DNA of 63,815 bases from Gammaproteobacteria bacterium (GTDB taxonomy: Bacteria; Pseudomonadota; Gammaproteobacteria; CAIRSR01). Within the stretch, counting starts at the first letter, position 1. Each line of letters opens with the position of its first letter. The notes under the pieces are model-generated. The model was given only the letters and a program-made list of their open reading frames with translations, was not told where the DNA came from and did not search any database. The position numbers and the translations under genes were made by a program. Below are positions 53,502-62,601 of this stretch, one piece after another. The DNA is taken from assembly GCA_963575655.1 (NCBI GenBank), contig CAUYTY010000022.1, forward strand, positions 1 through 63,815, given 5' to 3'.

Positions 53502-54461
53502 TTATAGGTACAGATCCAAGACCTGACGCAACCCAGGGGAGTCAAACACCGGCCGAGTTTCTACTCCTTTTTCGATGCGTTTGTTGAGTCCCGCAAGAAC
53601 TTTACCAGGACCTGCCTCGATCAGGGTTAAAGCTCCCCGGCTGGCCATGGCTCGTACACACTCTACCCAGCGTACCGGATAATGGAGCTGACGTACCAGG
53701 GCATCGCGAATAGCCACAGGTTGAGTAGGGGCGGCGACATCCACATTGTTGATCACCGGAATCCGAGGAAGAGCAATGGACACCATCTCCAGCCGTTCTC
53801 TCAGTCGCTGTGCGGCACTGATCATCAGGGCGCAGTGAGAGGGCACACTCACCGGCAACACTATTGCACGTTTGGCGCCTAATCCCTTAGCCGCTTCCAC
53901 TGCACGGACCACTGCGAGACGGCTGCCCGCCACGACTACCTGACCTGGTGCGTTAAAGTTAACGGCCGCGACAATCTCACCTTCCGCTGCCGTAGTACAG
54001 GCCGTGGCGACTTGGGCATCGTCCAGGCCCAGAATCGCGGCCATCGCCCCCTCGCCTTCCGGTACCGCTTCCTGCATATAGCGGCCCCGATCGGCCACTA
54101 GGGCGATTGCACTCGCGAAGTCTAAGGCCCCCGAGCACACCAGGGCAGTGTACTCCCCCAGGCTGTGACCGGCCATCACGGTGGGTAGCGGTCCACCTTG
54201 CGCCCGCCAGACGCGCCACACCGCCACCCCAGCGGCAAGCATCGCGGGCTGGGTACGTTCGGTACGGTTGAGATCTGTTTCCGGGCCATCCTGCACCAAG
54301 CGCCAGAGGTCATAACCAAGGACCATGGACGCCTCCGCATAGGTCTCGGTTACCTGCGGAAAGGCCGCTGCAAGTTCTTGCAGCATTCCTACCGATTGCG
54401 AGCCCTGACCAGGAAAAACGAAACCCAGCCCCGGACGAGGAAGATCATGCGTAGTATTCAC
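53502..54461 (-). CDS. fabD: malonyl-CoA:ACP transacylase (FabD)
   Basis: Loads malonyl groups onto ACP. The 319-residue product has the early FPGQGSQ motif, nucleophile Ser100 in AGHSLGEYTALV, and conserved His in SVPSHCALM. It starts 14 bp after the stop of the inserted nuclease-like gene. Confidence 0.96.
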   Translation of the reverse strand: MNTTHDLPRPGLGFVFPGQGSQSVGMLQELAAAFPQVTETYAEASMVLGYDLWRLVQDGPETDLNRTERTQPAMLAAGVAVWRVWRAQGGPLPTVMAGHSLGEYTALVCSGALDFASAIALVADRGRYMQEAVPEGEGAMAAILGLDDAQVATACTTAAEGEIVAAVNFNAPGQVVVAGSRLAVVRAVEAAKGLGAKRAIVLPVSVPSHCALMISAAQRLRERLEMVSIALPRIPVINNVDVAAPTQPVAIRDALVRQLHYPVRWVECVRAMASRGALTLIEAGPGKVLAGLNKRIEKGVETRPVFDSPGLRQVLDLYL

Positions 54462-54475
54462 AGAGTAATCCTGGA

Positions 54476-55084
54476 TTAGGCAGTTTGATTTACCATTGAT
54501 GACAATATCCCTATTATTTTCTCAGGTCGATCCTCAATGCTGTAGTCTTTTATATCGATATAAATAACATTGTCCTGTAATTTAAGAAAGTTCCACGCAA
54601 CCCCGGTGGTAACTGCCCCGTAGATCACCGATAGCTTATTTCCTTCTCTTTCGTTGAAAATTCGTGCGGCGACCATTTCCGCAATACATTGACCTAGCCC
54701 ATCAACGATATTCCCATTCTTTGCCTCCGCCAAGATGATGATCGGGGCCTTTACGAAGAGCTGCTCTGAAGACAGGCTGACCAGGAAATCACAGTAGCCG
54801 ACTAATCTTTTCTTTCTATCGACGTTAAACTCGATCCCCGAGAAAAAACTAATTTTTCTATCAAACTTCTTGCGTACCTCAATCAGTACATTAGAAACTA
54901 ACAGCTCCGACCGTGCCTTTTCGGTATTTATAGAAACGGCCAGCGGGATATTTTCTTCAAGCGTGATTGAAAAATAATCGGTTATCTGAGATTCTTCGAG
55001 ATGGGCGAAGATGCCAATCTTTTCGATAATCTCTAGACCAAAATCAGCTTGAATCTTTCTAACAGTAAAGTCGCTATATGGCAC
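54476..55084 (-). CDS. PD-(D/E)XK-like protein of unknown function inside the fab cluster
   Basis: A 202-residue cytoplasmic protein, not part of a normal fatty-acid operon. Residues 110-155 contain a restriction-endonuclease-like core: Asp in LVGYCDFLVS, then ILAEAKN with the E-x-K pair, and a following helix QCIAEMVAARIFNE. This fits a PD-(D/E)XK fold, often a nuclease, although activity is not shown. Codon use is more AT-rich than the fab genes beside it, suggesting a later arrival. It lies between fabH (20 bp upstream) and fabD (14 bp downstream) and is likely co-transcribed. Confidence 0.65.
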   Translation of the reverse strand: MPYSDFTVRKIQADFGLEIIEKIGIFAHLEESQITDYFSITLEENIPLAVSINTEKARSELLVSNVLIEVRKKFDRKISFFSGIEFNVDRKKRLVGYCDFLVSLSSEQLFVKAPIIILAEAKNGNIVDGLGQCIAEMVAARIFNEREGNKLSVIYGAVTTGVAWNFLKLQDNVIYIDIKDYSIEDRPEKIIGILSSMVNQTA

Positions 55085-55104
55085 TTCATTGATACTCTTT
55101 ACGA

Positions 55105-56076
55105 TCAGTAACGTACCAGCGCCGATCCCCAGGTGAAGCCGCCACCGAAGGCCTCTAGCAAGAGCGCATCGCCGCGTTGAATGCGTCCGTCGCGCACGGC
55201 CACGTCCAAGGCGAGTGGTACCGAGGCCGCCGAGGTATTGCCATGGTGCGCCACGGTCATTACGACCCGATCCATGGGCAAGCTGAGTTTTTTGGCAGTA
55301 GCCTCGAGGATACGGGTATTGGCTTGGTGAGGTACTAACCAGTCCACGTCACTCTTTTGCATCCCATTGGCGGCCAGCGTTTCATCCACAATGGCGCCGA
55401 GCATCCGCACCGCATAACGGAAAACCTCGGTACCCTGCATCAACATAAAGCCACTGGAATCCTTCATCAAGCGGTCATATCCCTGACTAACGCCCCAAGG
55501 GACCGAGAGCAACCCATTGTAGTGTCCATCGGCATGGATATGGGTGGAGAGAATACCGGGTTCATCCACGGCCTCCAGTACCACCGCACCAGCGCCGTCC
55601 CCGAATAGCACACAGGTGGTGCGATCGGTCCAATCCAGGATGCGCGAGAAAGTCTCCGCCCCCACCACCAACGCACGACGCACGCTACCGCTACGGATGA
55701 ACTGGTCAGCCGTTGCCAGTGCGTAGATGAATCCGGTACAGACCGCTTGGATATCAAAGGCCGGGCAGCCACGAACGCCCAAACGATCCTGGACTAGACA
55801 GGCGGTAGCAGGGAAGACCCGATCCGGGGTGGTGGTGGCCACGATGATCATGTCCAAGGTGGTTGCCGGTATGCCTGCCATTTCCAGTGCAGCCTGGGCG
55901 GCGGCCGTCGCCAGGTCACTGGTGGTCTGATCGGGGGCGACCACATGACGTTCGCGGATACCGGTACGTTCGAGGATCCATTCATTGGTGGTATCAACCA
56001 TCCGTTCGAGTTCGGCGTTGGTCAGGATGCGTTCAGGCAGATAACCGCCGGTACCGGCGATACGGGAACGTTTCAT
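55105..56076 (-). CDS. fabH: 3-oxoacyl-[ACP] synthase III (FabH)
   Basis: Starts fatty-acid synthesis by condensing acetyl-CoA with malonyl-ACP. The 323-residue product has catalytic Cys113 ([10 protein letters not shown]), His in VPHQANTRI and Asn in [11 protein letters not shown]. The beginning GTGGYLPER is typical. It overlaps plsX by 4 bp. Confidence 0.97.
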   Translation of the reverse strand: MKRSRIAGTGGYLPERILTNAELERMVDTTNEWILERTGIRERHVVAPDQTTSDLATAAAQAALEMAGIPATTLDMIIVATTTPDRVFPATACLVQDRLGVRGCPAFDIQAVCTGFIYALATADQFIRSGSVRRALVVGAETFSRILDWTDRTTCVLFGDGAGAVVLEAVDEPGILSTHIHADGHYNGLLSVPWGVSQGYDRLMKDSSGFMLMQGTEVFRYAVRMLGAIVDETLAANGMQKSDVDWLVPHQANTRILEATAKKLSLPMDRVVMTVAHHGNTSAASVPLALDVAVRDGRIQRGDALLLEAFGGGFTWGSALVRY

Positions 56077-57107
56077 GGCTCGCGTCGTTGCTGTGGCAAC
56101 GCCCCCAGGTGTTCACTGATGCGCGTGGGTACCGCCTGACGAACCTCTTGCACTGCGGCACGAATTGCCTGTGCAAAGGCAAAAGTATCAGCGGAACCAT
56201 GGCTCTTGACGACAATGCTCCGCAATCCCAGGAGACTCGCGCCATTGTAGCGACGCGGATCAATGCTGGCGCGGAAGGCCCTGAGCACAGGTCGAGCTAT
56301 CAAACCCGCCAAACGAGTGAGGGGGGAGCGCATGAATTCCTGCTTCATATAGTGGGTGATCATCTGGGCCACTCCCTCGCTGGCTTTGAGCGCAATATTA
56401 CCCATAAAACCGTCACACACCACCACATCGGCGGTACCCAGGTAGATATCGTTACCCTCGACAAATCCGATGTAGTTCAAATCACTTGCGGCGAGTAACC
56501 GTGCCGCCTCCTTGACCTGTTCGTTACCCTTGATCTCTTCTTCACCGATGTTAAGCAGTCCTACTGAGGGGTTGGGATTGCCATCTACCGCACTGGCCAA
56601 TACCGTACCCATGACTGCGAATTGGAGAAGATGTTCAGGCGAACACTCAACGTTCGCCCCCAGGTCCAACATGTAGGCATGGCCACGAATGGTGGGCAGG
56701 GCGGCGGCAATGGCGGGACGGTCGATTCCGGGGATAGTCTTGAGGACATAGCGTGCGGTAGCCATTAGCGCACCGGTGTTACCTGCACTGACGCAGGCAT
56801 CTGCTTGTCCTTCTTTTACCAAGTTGACCGCCACGCGCATTGAGGAGTCTTTCTTCGTGCGGAGTGCCGAAGCAGGCGGCTCATCCATCTCAACGCGTTG
56901 AGATGCGTGGTGGACCTTGAGTCGTTCCCCCGGAATGGCGCCACGTCGACGTAGCTCGGCGGTCACCTCTTCTTCCTGACCGACCAATACGAGCGTCAAG
57001 TCTGGCATCTGTGCCAGAACCTCCAGGGCAGACTCGACCACAACGGGGAGACCGCGATCTCCCCCCATGGCGTCCAGGGCGATGGTGGTAACCAAGCCCT
57101 TATTCAT
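56073..57107 (-). CDS. plsX: phosphate acyltransferase PlsX
   Basis: Makes acyl-phosphate from acyl-ACP for phospholipid synthesis. The 344-residue product begins [12 protein letters not shown] and contains [14 protein letters not shown] and [17 protein letters not shown], all family motifs. It overlaps rpmF by 8 bp and fabH by 4 bp, so the block is translationally coupled. Confidence 0.97.
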   Translation of the reverse strand: MNKGLVTTIALDAMGGDRGLPVVVESALEVLAQMPDLTLVLVGQEEEVTAELRRRGAIPGERLKVHHASQRVEMDEPPASALRTKKDSSMRVAVNLVKEGQADACVSAGNTGALMATARYVLKTIPGIDRPAIAAALPTIRGHAYMLDLGANVECSPEHLLQFAVMGTVLASAVDGNPNPSVGLLNIGEEEIKGNEQVKEAARLLAASDLNYIGFVEGNDIYLGTADVVVCDGFMGNIALKASEGVAQMITHYMKQEFMRSPLTRLAGLIARPVLRAFRASIDPRRYNGASLLGLRSIVVKSHGSADTFAFAQAIRAAVQEVRQAVPTRISEHLGALPQQRREP

Positions 57108-57285
57108 CCTTCTTAGCGACGTCGATCACCTTGCGCCCGCGATAATAACCATCGCGGCTAACATGATGGCGGCGATGAATCTCGCCACTTTCCTGTTCAA
57201 TAGACAGAGGGGGACCTACAAGAAAATCGTGAGAGCGGTGCATTCCCCGTTTGGACGGGGATTTACGATTTTGTGGAACAGCCAT
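57100..57285 (-). CDS. rpmF: 50S ribosomal protein bL32
   Basis: A 61-residue basic protein starting [20 protein letters not shown], followed by [10 protein letters not shown]. The form lacks the paired zinc cysteines present in some L32 variants. It is between yceD and plsX, as in E. coli. Confidence 0.97.
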   Translation of the reverse strand: MAVPQNRKSPSKRGMHRSHDFLVGPPLSIEQESGEIHRRHHVSRDGYYRGRKVIDVAKKDE

Positions 57286-57403
57286 GAAGTGACTCCTGAT
57301 GGTTCAATACAGATGGTGCTGGGTGCAATCTTCTAAAGACAATTAAAAAATTTCCTTATATCGACGTATGAAGAAAAATCTTTAATTGCTTCTCTGGGTG
57401 ATA

Positions 57404-57928
57404 TCAGACCGGGTTGAGCGACTTTAACACCGCGAAGGGATTTGGTCTGGCTAGTCCATTACTGCCCTCTTCTTCTCCTGGGACATACTGCTCCAGCACC
57501 TCCCGCGCTGGACACTGATCGATTTCATGCATGGCAACTACCGGCAACTCCAGGATCAACTCGTCCTCGACCATCTCGCGTATCGACAGAGTGTCTGCCA
57601 CCACCAAAGGGTCAAGCTCCGCAGGGAGTTGGTCCGCTGCCGCTAGGTTCGCTACGATGCCGAGGAGCACCTCCCGCTCTACGGGAAACCAGGTAGGCGC
57701 CAAGCAACGCTGACAGACTAGCACCAGGCGCGCCGCGACCTGCCCCGTCACCAACCGTCGCCCCTCCCTATCCTTTGAAAAATGCAAGCGAAAGGCCACT
57801 TCCCCCTCTGCCTGATGCAACAGGGGGGCGAGACGCTCAAGGGCAGCCAGTGGATAGCTACCGCTGATCTCCATCCCCTGGTCCGCCGAGCGCGCCGGGT
57901 CGATGATTTCAGGCCATGGATTCGACAT
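57404..57928 (-). CDS. yceD: YceD/DUF177-family protein, 23S rRNA accumulation factor
   Basis: About 174 residues from the ATG at 57928 (MSNPWPEIIDPARSA). A GTG at 57994 would add 22 residues. It contains the family core LVCQRCLAPTWFPVEREVLLGI, and D-x-x-ADTLSIREMVEDELILELP near the end. In E. coli YceD affects rRNA and is encoded upstream of rpmF, as here. A Cys pair (CQRC) fits a metal site. The usual neighbour maf is found instead at 61920. Confidence 0.92.
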   Translation of the reverse strand: MSNPWPEIIDPARSADQGMEISGSYPLAALERLAPLLHQAEGEVAFRLHFSKDREGRRLVTGQVAARLVLVCQRCLAPTWFPVEREVLLGIVANLAAADQLPAELDPLVVADTLSIREMVEDELILELPVVAMHEIDQCPAREVLEQYVPGEEEGSNGLARPNPFAVLKSLNPV

Positions 57929-58321
57929 AAGTCGCGCAGTGTAATGACCTCTACTGACCGGTGTCAAAAGGGATATGTTGTTACCATTCCCCACCGATTC
58001 CTATCCAACATGGACTGCGCCTTGGTCTGTGTCTTCGTGGTTCGCCAATCCCGCCAAGTTACATCATTGTTATCAATATGTTGAGGAAGTAAATGGAAAA
58101 AGTGAGCGGACGTCATTATTGTCTAGCTTGACGATTTCTCCAGTTCCAGCGAGGTATAGAAAAGCCCCCCCCTCATCCCTACACAACTAGATATTTTCCC
58201 TAACCATCTGATATGTAATAATATCTACATATCATCCGGTTAGATCTGCGCCAGACTGCATATGCAATTTCAAGACCAGACCGTTACAATACGTGGATGC
58301 TTTCGTCCTGGAGGGCCTTGA
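57929..58321. other. divergent intergenic region of yceD and pycA
   Basis: 393 bp without a gene. It holds the inverted repeat gatatgta-(8)-tacatatc at 58210-58233, 89 bp upstream of the pycA start, a possible operator. A run of C near 58164 precedes it. Confidence 0.5.
58210..58233. promoter_or_regulatory. candidate operator upstream of pycA
   Basis: The perfect 8-bp arms gatatgta and tacatatc flank an 8-base spacer in an AT-rich region between two divergent genes. Its regulator is unknown. Confidence 0.4.
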
Positions 58322-59749
58322 GTGAGCCTACCTATCAAAAAGATCCTCATTGCCAATCGCGGCGAGATCGCGGTGCGCATTGCTCGTGCCTGCACGGAGA
58401 TGGGCATCGCCTCGGTTGCCATCTACACCGATACCGATCGCCACGCTCTGCACGTCAAGAAGGCCGATGAGGCCCATAACATCGGTCCTGACCCCCTGGC
58501 GGGCTACCTCAACGCCCACCGAATTGTCGATCTTGCCGTGTCTGCGGATTGCGATGCCATTCACCCCGGTTACGGTTTCCTCTCGGAAAATCCGTTGCTT
58601 GCGGAGATCTGCGCCTGTCATGGAATCCGCTTCATCGGACCGACGCCTGAGGTCATTCGGCGGATGGGCGACAAGACCGCTGCGCGTCGCGCCATGGTCG
58701 ACGCGGGCCTTCCCACCATCCCCGGTACGGACGACAACCTCACAAGTTTGGATGAGGCCCTCGCCAAGGCCGCCGAGTTTGGTTATCCCGTGATGCTCAA
58801 GGCCACCTCTGGCGGTGGTGGACGCGGTATCCGCCGTTGCGACACGGAGGACGATCTACGGCGTAACTACCAGCGGGTAATCTCCGAGGCGACCAAAGCA
58901 TTTGGAAGTGCCGAGGTGTTTATGGAGAAATGCATTGTGCGGCCTCGCCACATTGAGGTGCAGATTCTGGCCGACCACCACGGCAATACCATCCATCTCT
59001 TCGAGCGCGATTGCTCGATTCAACGTCGCCACCAGAAACTCATTGAGATTGCTCCCTCACCCCAACTTACCAAGGAACAACGGAATAAATTAGGTGAACT
59101 AGGGGTACGTGCCGCACAGGCAGTAGGCTACACCAATGCGGGAACCGTTGAATTCTTGATGGACGATGAAGACAAATTCTATTTCATGGAAATGAACACT
59201 CGACTTCAGGTGGAACATACCATCACGGAGACGGTTACCGGTATCGATATTGTCCAAGAGCAGATTCGGATCGCAGCGGGTCACCCGCTCCGTTACTCCC
59301 AGGAGGAAGTTGTCATGCGCGGTTATGCCATGCAATTCCGGATTAACGTGGAAGACCCGACCAATGATTTTCTGCCGAGCTTTGGACGTATTACCCGTTA
59401 TCTTGCTCCAGGTGGTCCAGGGGTACGTACCGACGCAGCCATTTATACGGGCTACGAGATTCCGCCGTATTATGATTCCTTGGCGGTGAAACTTACGGTA
59501 TGGGCACTGTCTTGGGATGATGTATTGGCTCGCGGCCGTCGTGCACTTGTTGATATGGGGGTAGACGGGGTCAAGACTACGCTCCCCTACTACCACGAAA
59601 TCTTGAAAAACGAAGAATTTCAGAGCGGACACTTCGACACCAGTTTCGTGGAAAGTCATCCAGAGCTGGTACGCTATACCACTCGACGTAATCCAGCAAA
59701 TGCCGCTACTGCAATTGCATCTGCTATTGCCGCGCATCTTGGATTATAA
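58322..59749 (+). CDS. pyruvate carboxylase subunit A (biotin carboxylase)
   Basis: An ATP-dependent enzyme that carboxylates biotin, 475 residues. The ATP-grasp features are KATSGGGGRGIR, FMEKCIVRPRHIEVQ and EMNTRLQVEHTITE, with the initial IANRGEIAVRIAR and YGFLSENP. It uses a GTG start. It differs from AccC mainly by gene context: the next gene supplies a carboxyltransferase plus biotin carrier. Two-subunit pyruvate carboxylases of this type replenish oxaloacetate. Confidence 0.9.
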   Translation: MSLPIKKILIANRGEIAVRIARACTEMGIASVAIYTDTDRHALHVKKADEAHNIGPDPLAGYLNAHRIVDLAVSADCDAIHPGYGFLSENPLLAEICACHGIRFIGPTPEVIRRMGDKTAARRAMVDAGLPTIPGTDDNLTSLDEALAKAAEFGYPVMLKATSGGGGRGIRRCDTEDDLRRNYQRVISEATKAFGSAEVFMEKCIVRPRHIEVQILADHHGNTIHLFERDCSIQRRHQKLIEIAPSPQLTKEQRNKLGELGVRAAQAVGYTNAGTVEFLMDDEDKFYFMEMNTRLQVEHTITETVTGIDIVQEQIRIAAGHPLRYSQEEVVMRGYAMQFRINVEDPTNDFLPSFGRITRYLAPGGPGVRTDAAIYTGYEIPPYYDSLAVKLTVWALSWDDVLARGRRALVDMGVDGVKTTLPYYHEILKNEEFQSGHFDTSFVESHPELVRYTTRRNPANAATAIASAIAAHLGL

Positions 59750-59755
59750 ACCACG

Positions 59756-59893
59756 CCCCCTCCCGCAGGGAGCGGGGTGAACGATTACCAAAAGTTAAGT
59801 AACCCACGTTGCCAGCTAATACGGTGGTAAGCGAAAAAGCCCTGCTCCCTTCAGGAGAGTGGAGGAAAGTACGCTAGGTAGCAACTTGGGTTA
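59756..59893. repeat. family-2 hairpin plus family-1 palindrome between pyc genes
   Basis: The first half (59756-59790) has cctcccgcagggagcgggg followed by gaacgattac. The second (59800-59893) has arms taacccacgttgccagcta and taggtagcaacttgggtta, nearly perfect. Both repeat types lie side by side inside what should be one transcription unit. Confidence 0.85.
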
Positions 59894-59948
59894 GATATCT
59901 ATCGCCCCGCATACGAGGGTGCGAATTAGAAACGACGGGAACGCCTCT

Positions 59949-61778
59949 ATGCCACGTGTATTGATTACCGATACGACTCTTCGCGACGCTCACCAGTCCA
60001 AGATCGCTACCCGAATGCGAACGAAAGACATGCTCCCGATCTGTTCAAAACTTGATCAGGTTGGTTTCTGGTCTTTGGAGGTCTGGGGTGGCGCCACTTT
60101 CGACGCTTGCCTACGATTTCTCAAGGAGGACCCCTGGGAACGGTTGCGTAAACTACGCAAGGTTCTTCCCAATACTCGACTCCAGATGTTGGTGCGTGGC
60201 CAGAATCTGTTGGGCTATCGCCATTATTCCGACGATGTGGTGCGCGCTTTTATTAGGCGTGCGGCCGACAACGGTATGGATGTCTTTCGTATCTTTGATG
60301 CCCTCAACGATATTCGCAATCTAAGGGTATCGATAGAGGCGGTGAAGGCAACCGGTCGACACGCCCAGGGCGCTATTTCCTATACGACGAGCCCAGTTCA
60401 CACAGTGGAAGGCTTTGTCGATATGGCTAAACAATTGGAGGAGATGGGTTGCGACTCCATCGCCATCAAAGATATGGCCGGTTTGCTCACCCCGGCAGCG
60501 ACCGTCGAATTGATCCCGGCTTTAGCTGCAGCGGTAAGAATACCGTTGGCGTTGCATTCCCATGCCACCTCAGGATTGTCTGCAATCTGTCAATTTTTGG
60601 CGGCAGGATATGGTTGTTATCACGTTGATACCGCCATCTCTGCCTTTGGTGATGGGGCTGCCCATCCCGCCACCGAGAGTATTGTGGCGGCCTTCCGCGA
60701 TACCGCTTGGGATACTGGGTTAGATTTAGCCCTGCTCCAGGAGATTGGGTTTTATTTCTACGCAGTGCGTAAGAAGTATCACCAATTCGAGAGTGCCTAC
60801 ACCGGTCTTGATACGCGAGTACAGGTCACCCAGGTACCGGGGGGAATGATTTCCAATCTCTCCAACCAATTACGTGAACAGGGCGCCCTCGACCGGATGA
60901 ATGAGGTACTTGCCGAAATTCCACGGGTGCGTGAAGACCTCGGTTTTCCGCCTTTAGTTACGCCCACGTCTCAGATTGTCGGTGCCCAGGCGTTGTTTAA
61001 TGTCCTCACCGGGGCGCGCTACAAAAACATCACGAACGAGGTCAAACTTTACCTCCAAGGCAAATATGGTCGTGCCCCAGGTGATGTTAATTCCTCGGTG
61101 CGTCAACAGGCCATCGGTAATGAACCCGTTATCGAGTGTCGCCCAGCGGATCTATTGCGTCCAGAGATGGATGAGCTACGCACCCAAATCGGGAGCACCG
61201 CTCACAGCGAGGAGGATGTCCTTTCCTATGCGATGTTTCCCGAGGTGGGTCGTAAATTTCTCGAGGAACGTAATGCAGGCACCCTCAAACCCGAATCTTT
61301 GGAACCGCCACTCGCCCCCAGTGCCCAATCTACGGCCTGCGAGGCGCCGGTAGATTTCCGCATCTCCTTTCACGGGGAGACCTACCACATTCAGGTTACG
61401 GGTACCGGCCATAAGAGCAAGACGCAACGTCCCTTTTATGTCACCGTCGATGGAGTACCCGAGGAGGTGTTGGTCGAGGCCATTGAGGAAGTCGTTTCTA
61501 ACAATACCGGAGGTACGACGCGCGCCACGAGCACCAGTAAGACTGGTCGGCCGAGGGCAACAAAGCCTGGTCACGTTACTACCTCGATGCCGGGTACCCT
61601 TATCGAGGTTATGGTGCAAGTGGGCCAAGAGGTGAAGGCGGGTGCTCCAGTATTGGTGGCCGAAGCCATGAAAATGGAAACCGAGATCCATGCCCCCATC
61701 GCTGGCAAAGTGGTAGCCATCCATGTGGCTAAAGGCGATGCCATCGTCCCGGATGATGCCCTGCTCGAAATCGAATAA
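59949..61778 (+). CDS. pyruvate carboxylase subunit B / oxaloacetate decarboxylase alpha-type
   Basis: 609 residues from the ATG at 59949 (MPRVLITDTTLRDAHQS). A GTG at 59919 is possible. The carboxyltransferase domain is HMGL-like with DTTLRDAHQS, VEVWGGATFDACLRFLKEDPWER (core WGGATFD), RIFDALND and the metal-binding HSHAT. A PYC_OADA region follows, and a C-terminal biotinyl domain with biotin Lys in AEAMKMETEI. OadB and OadG, needed for the sodium pump form, are absent. With the biotin carboxylase next to it, pyruvate carboxylase is favoured. No split into three subunits. Confidence 0.9.
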   Translation: MPRVLITDTTLRDAHQSKIATRMRTKDMLPICSKLDQVGFWSLEVWGGATFDACLRFLKEDPWERLRKLRKVLPNTRLQMLVRGQNLLGYRHYSDDVVRAFIRRAADNGMDVFRIFDALNDIRNLRVSIEAVKATGRHAQGAISYTTSPVHTVEGFVDMAKQLEEMGCDSIAIKDMAGLLTPAATVELIPALAAAVRIPLALHSHATSGLSAICQFLAAGYGCYHVDTAISAFGDGAAHPATESIVAAFRDTAWDTGLDLALLQEIGFYFYAVRKKYHQFESAYTGLDTRVQVTQVPGGMISNLSNQLREQGALDRMNEVLAEIPRVREDLGFPPLVTPTSQIVGAQALFNVLTGARYKNITNEVKLYLQGKYGRAPGDVNSSVRQQAIGNEPVIECRPADLLRPEMDELRTQIGSTAHSEEDVLSYAMFPEVGRKFLEERNAGTLKPESLEPPLAPSAQSTACEAPVDFRISFHGETYHIQVTGTGHKSKTQRPFYVTVDGVPEEVLVEAIEEVVSNNTGGTTRATSTSKTGRPRATKPGHVTTSMPGTLIEVMVQVGQEVKAGAPVLVAEAMKMETEIHAPIAGKVVAIHVAKGDAIVPDDALLEIE

Positions 61779-61798
61779 CCTTCGCTATTGTTGTATCA

Positions 61799-61892
61799 AA
61801 AAGCCAGAAGAGCAGACCGGAACAGTCAGGATTCTTCTTTTGAATGTAAAAGAAAAGTCCTGAATGTTTGGGTCGACTCTTCTGGCTTTTGG
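61799..61892. repeat. imperfect palindrome between pycB and maf
   Basis: The outer arms aaaaagccagaagag and ctcttctggctttt pair, with further pairing inward (cagtcagg with cctgaatg). About 94 bp. It could terminate the pyc transcript. Confidence 0.7.
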
Positions 61893-61919
61893 TTTCTGAT
61901 TGCTCTCTGGAATCTATTT

Positions 61920-62525
61920 ATGGCGCATCTTATCCTTGCCTCGACTTCGCCTTTTCGTCGTGAACTTCTTGTCCGTCTTGGTCTGCCATTCGACTGTGTA
62001 GCGCCGGAATTAGACGAAACGCCGCTACCAGAGGAGGCTCCAGCGGCGTTGGTACGCCGTCTTTCTGAGGGTAAAGCACGGGCGGTAGCCCCCCGTTATC
62101 CTCATGCCTTAATCATCGGCTCCGACCAAGTAGCCGTCCTGGACGGCAGAATTATCGGTAAACCGGACAATCACGAGCGAGCGGTAGCCCAATTGCGAGC
62201 GGCATCGGGGCGACGCGTCGAGTTTCTCACTGGTCTATGCCTCCTTGATGCCGCTACGGGTCAAGCCCAGGTCGAGGTTGTGTCCTATACCGTAATCTTT
62301 CGAACACTTTCCGAAGAACGTATCGAGCATTACCTACGTCGCGAACAGCCCTATAACTGTGCGGGTTCGTTTCGTTCCGAGGCGTTGGGGATAGTACTTT
62401 TTGAACGGTTAGAGGGTGATGACCCGAATGCACTTATCGGATTGCCGTTGATTAGGCTGGTTCGGATGTTGGAGGCGTTTGGCATTGATGTGGTAACCGA
62501 AGTTGCAAAAGAGTTAAAGGATTAA
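61920..62525 (+). CDS. maf: Maf-like nucleotide pyrophosphatase (YceF type)
   Basis: Hydrolyses non-canonical or modified nucleoside triphosphates. The 201-residue product starts [17 protein letters not shown] (the S-x-x-R-R motif), with [27 protein letters not shown] and KP, and [10 protein letters not shown]. YceF-type features are seen in the SFRSE segment. The ATG at 61920 is chosen from homology. An open frame extends upstream without similarity. Its usual genomic neighbour yceD is 4 kb away and in the opposite direction. Confidence 0.92.
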   Translation: MAHLILASTSPFRRELLVRLGLPFDCVAPELDETPLPEEAPAALVRRLSEGKARAVAPRYPHALIIGSDQVAVLDGRIIGKPDNHERAVAQLRAASGRRVEFLTGLCLLDAATGQAQVEVVSYTVIFRTLSEERIEHYLRREQPYNCAGSFRSEALGIVLFERLEGDDPNALIGLPLIRLVRMLEAFGIDVVTEVAKELKD

Positions 62526-62601
62526 AGTCTATACGCTCCAGCGTCCACTCGGCGGCATGGTCTCTGTATTCAAGGGAATTAATTTTCATCCTTTTTAACC
62601 A

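Noticed and set aside
59949-61778. Sodium-pumping oxaloacetate decarboxylase
   Set aside because: OadB and OadG are absent and a biotin carboxylase gene lies directly upstream, which fits pyruvate carboxylase better.
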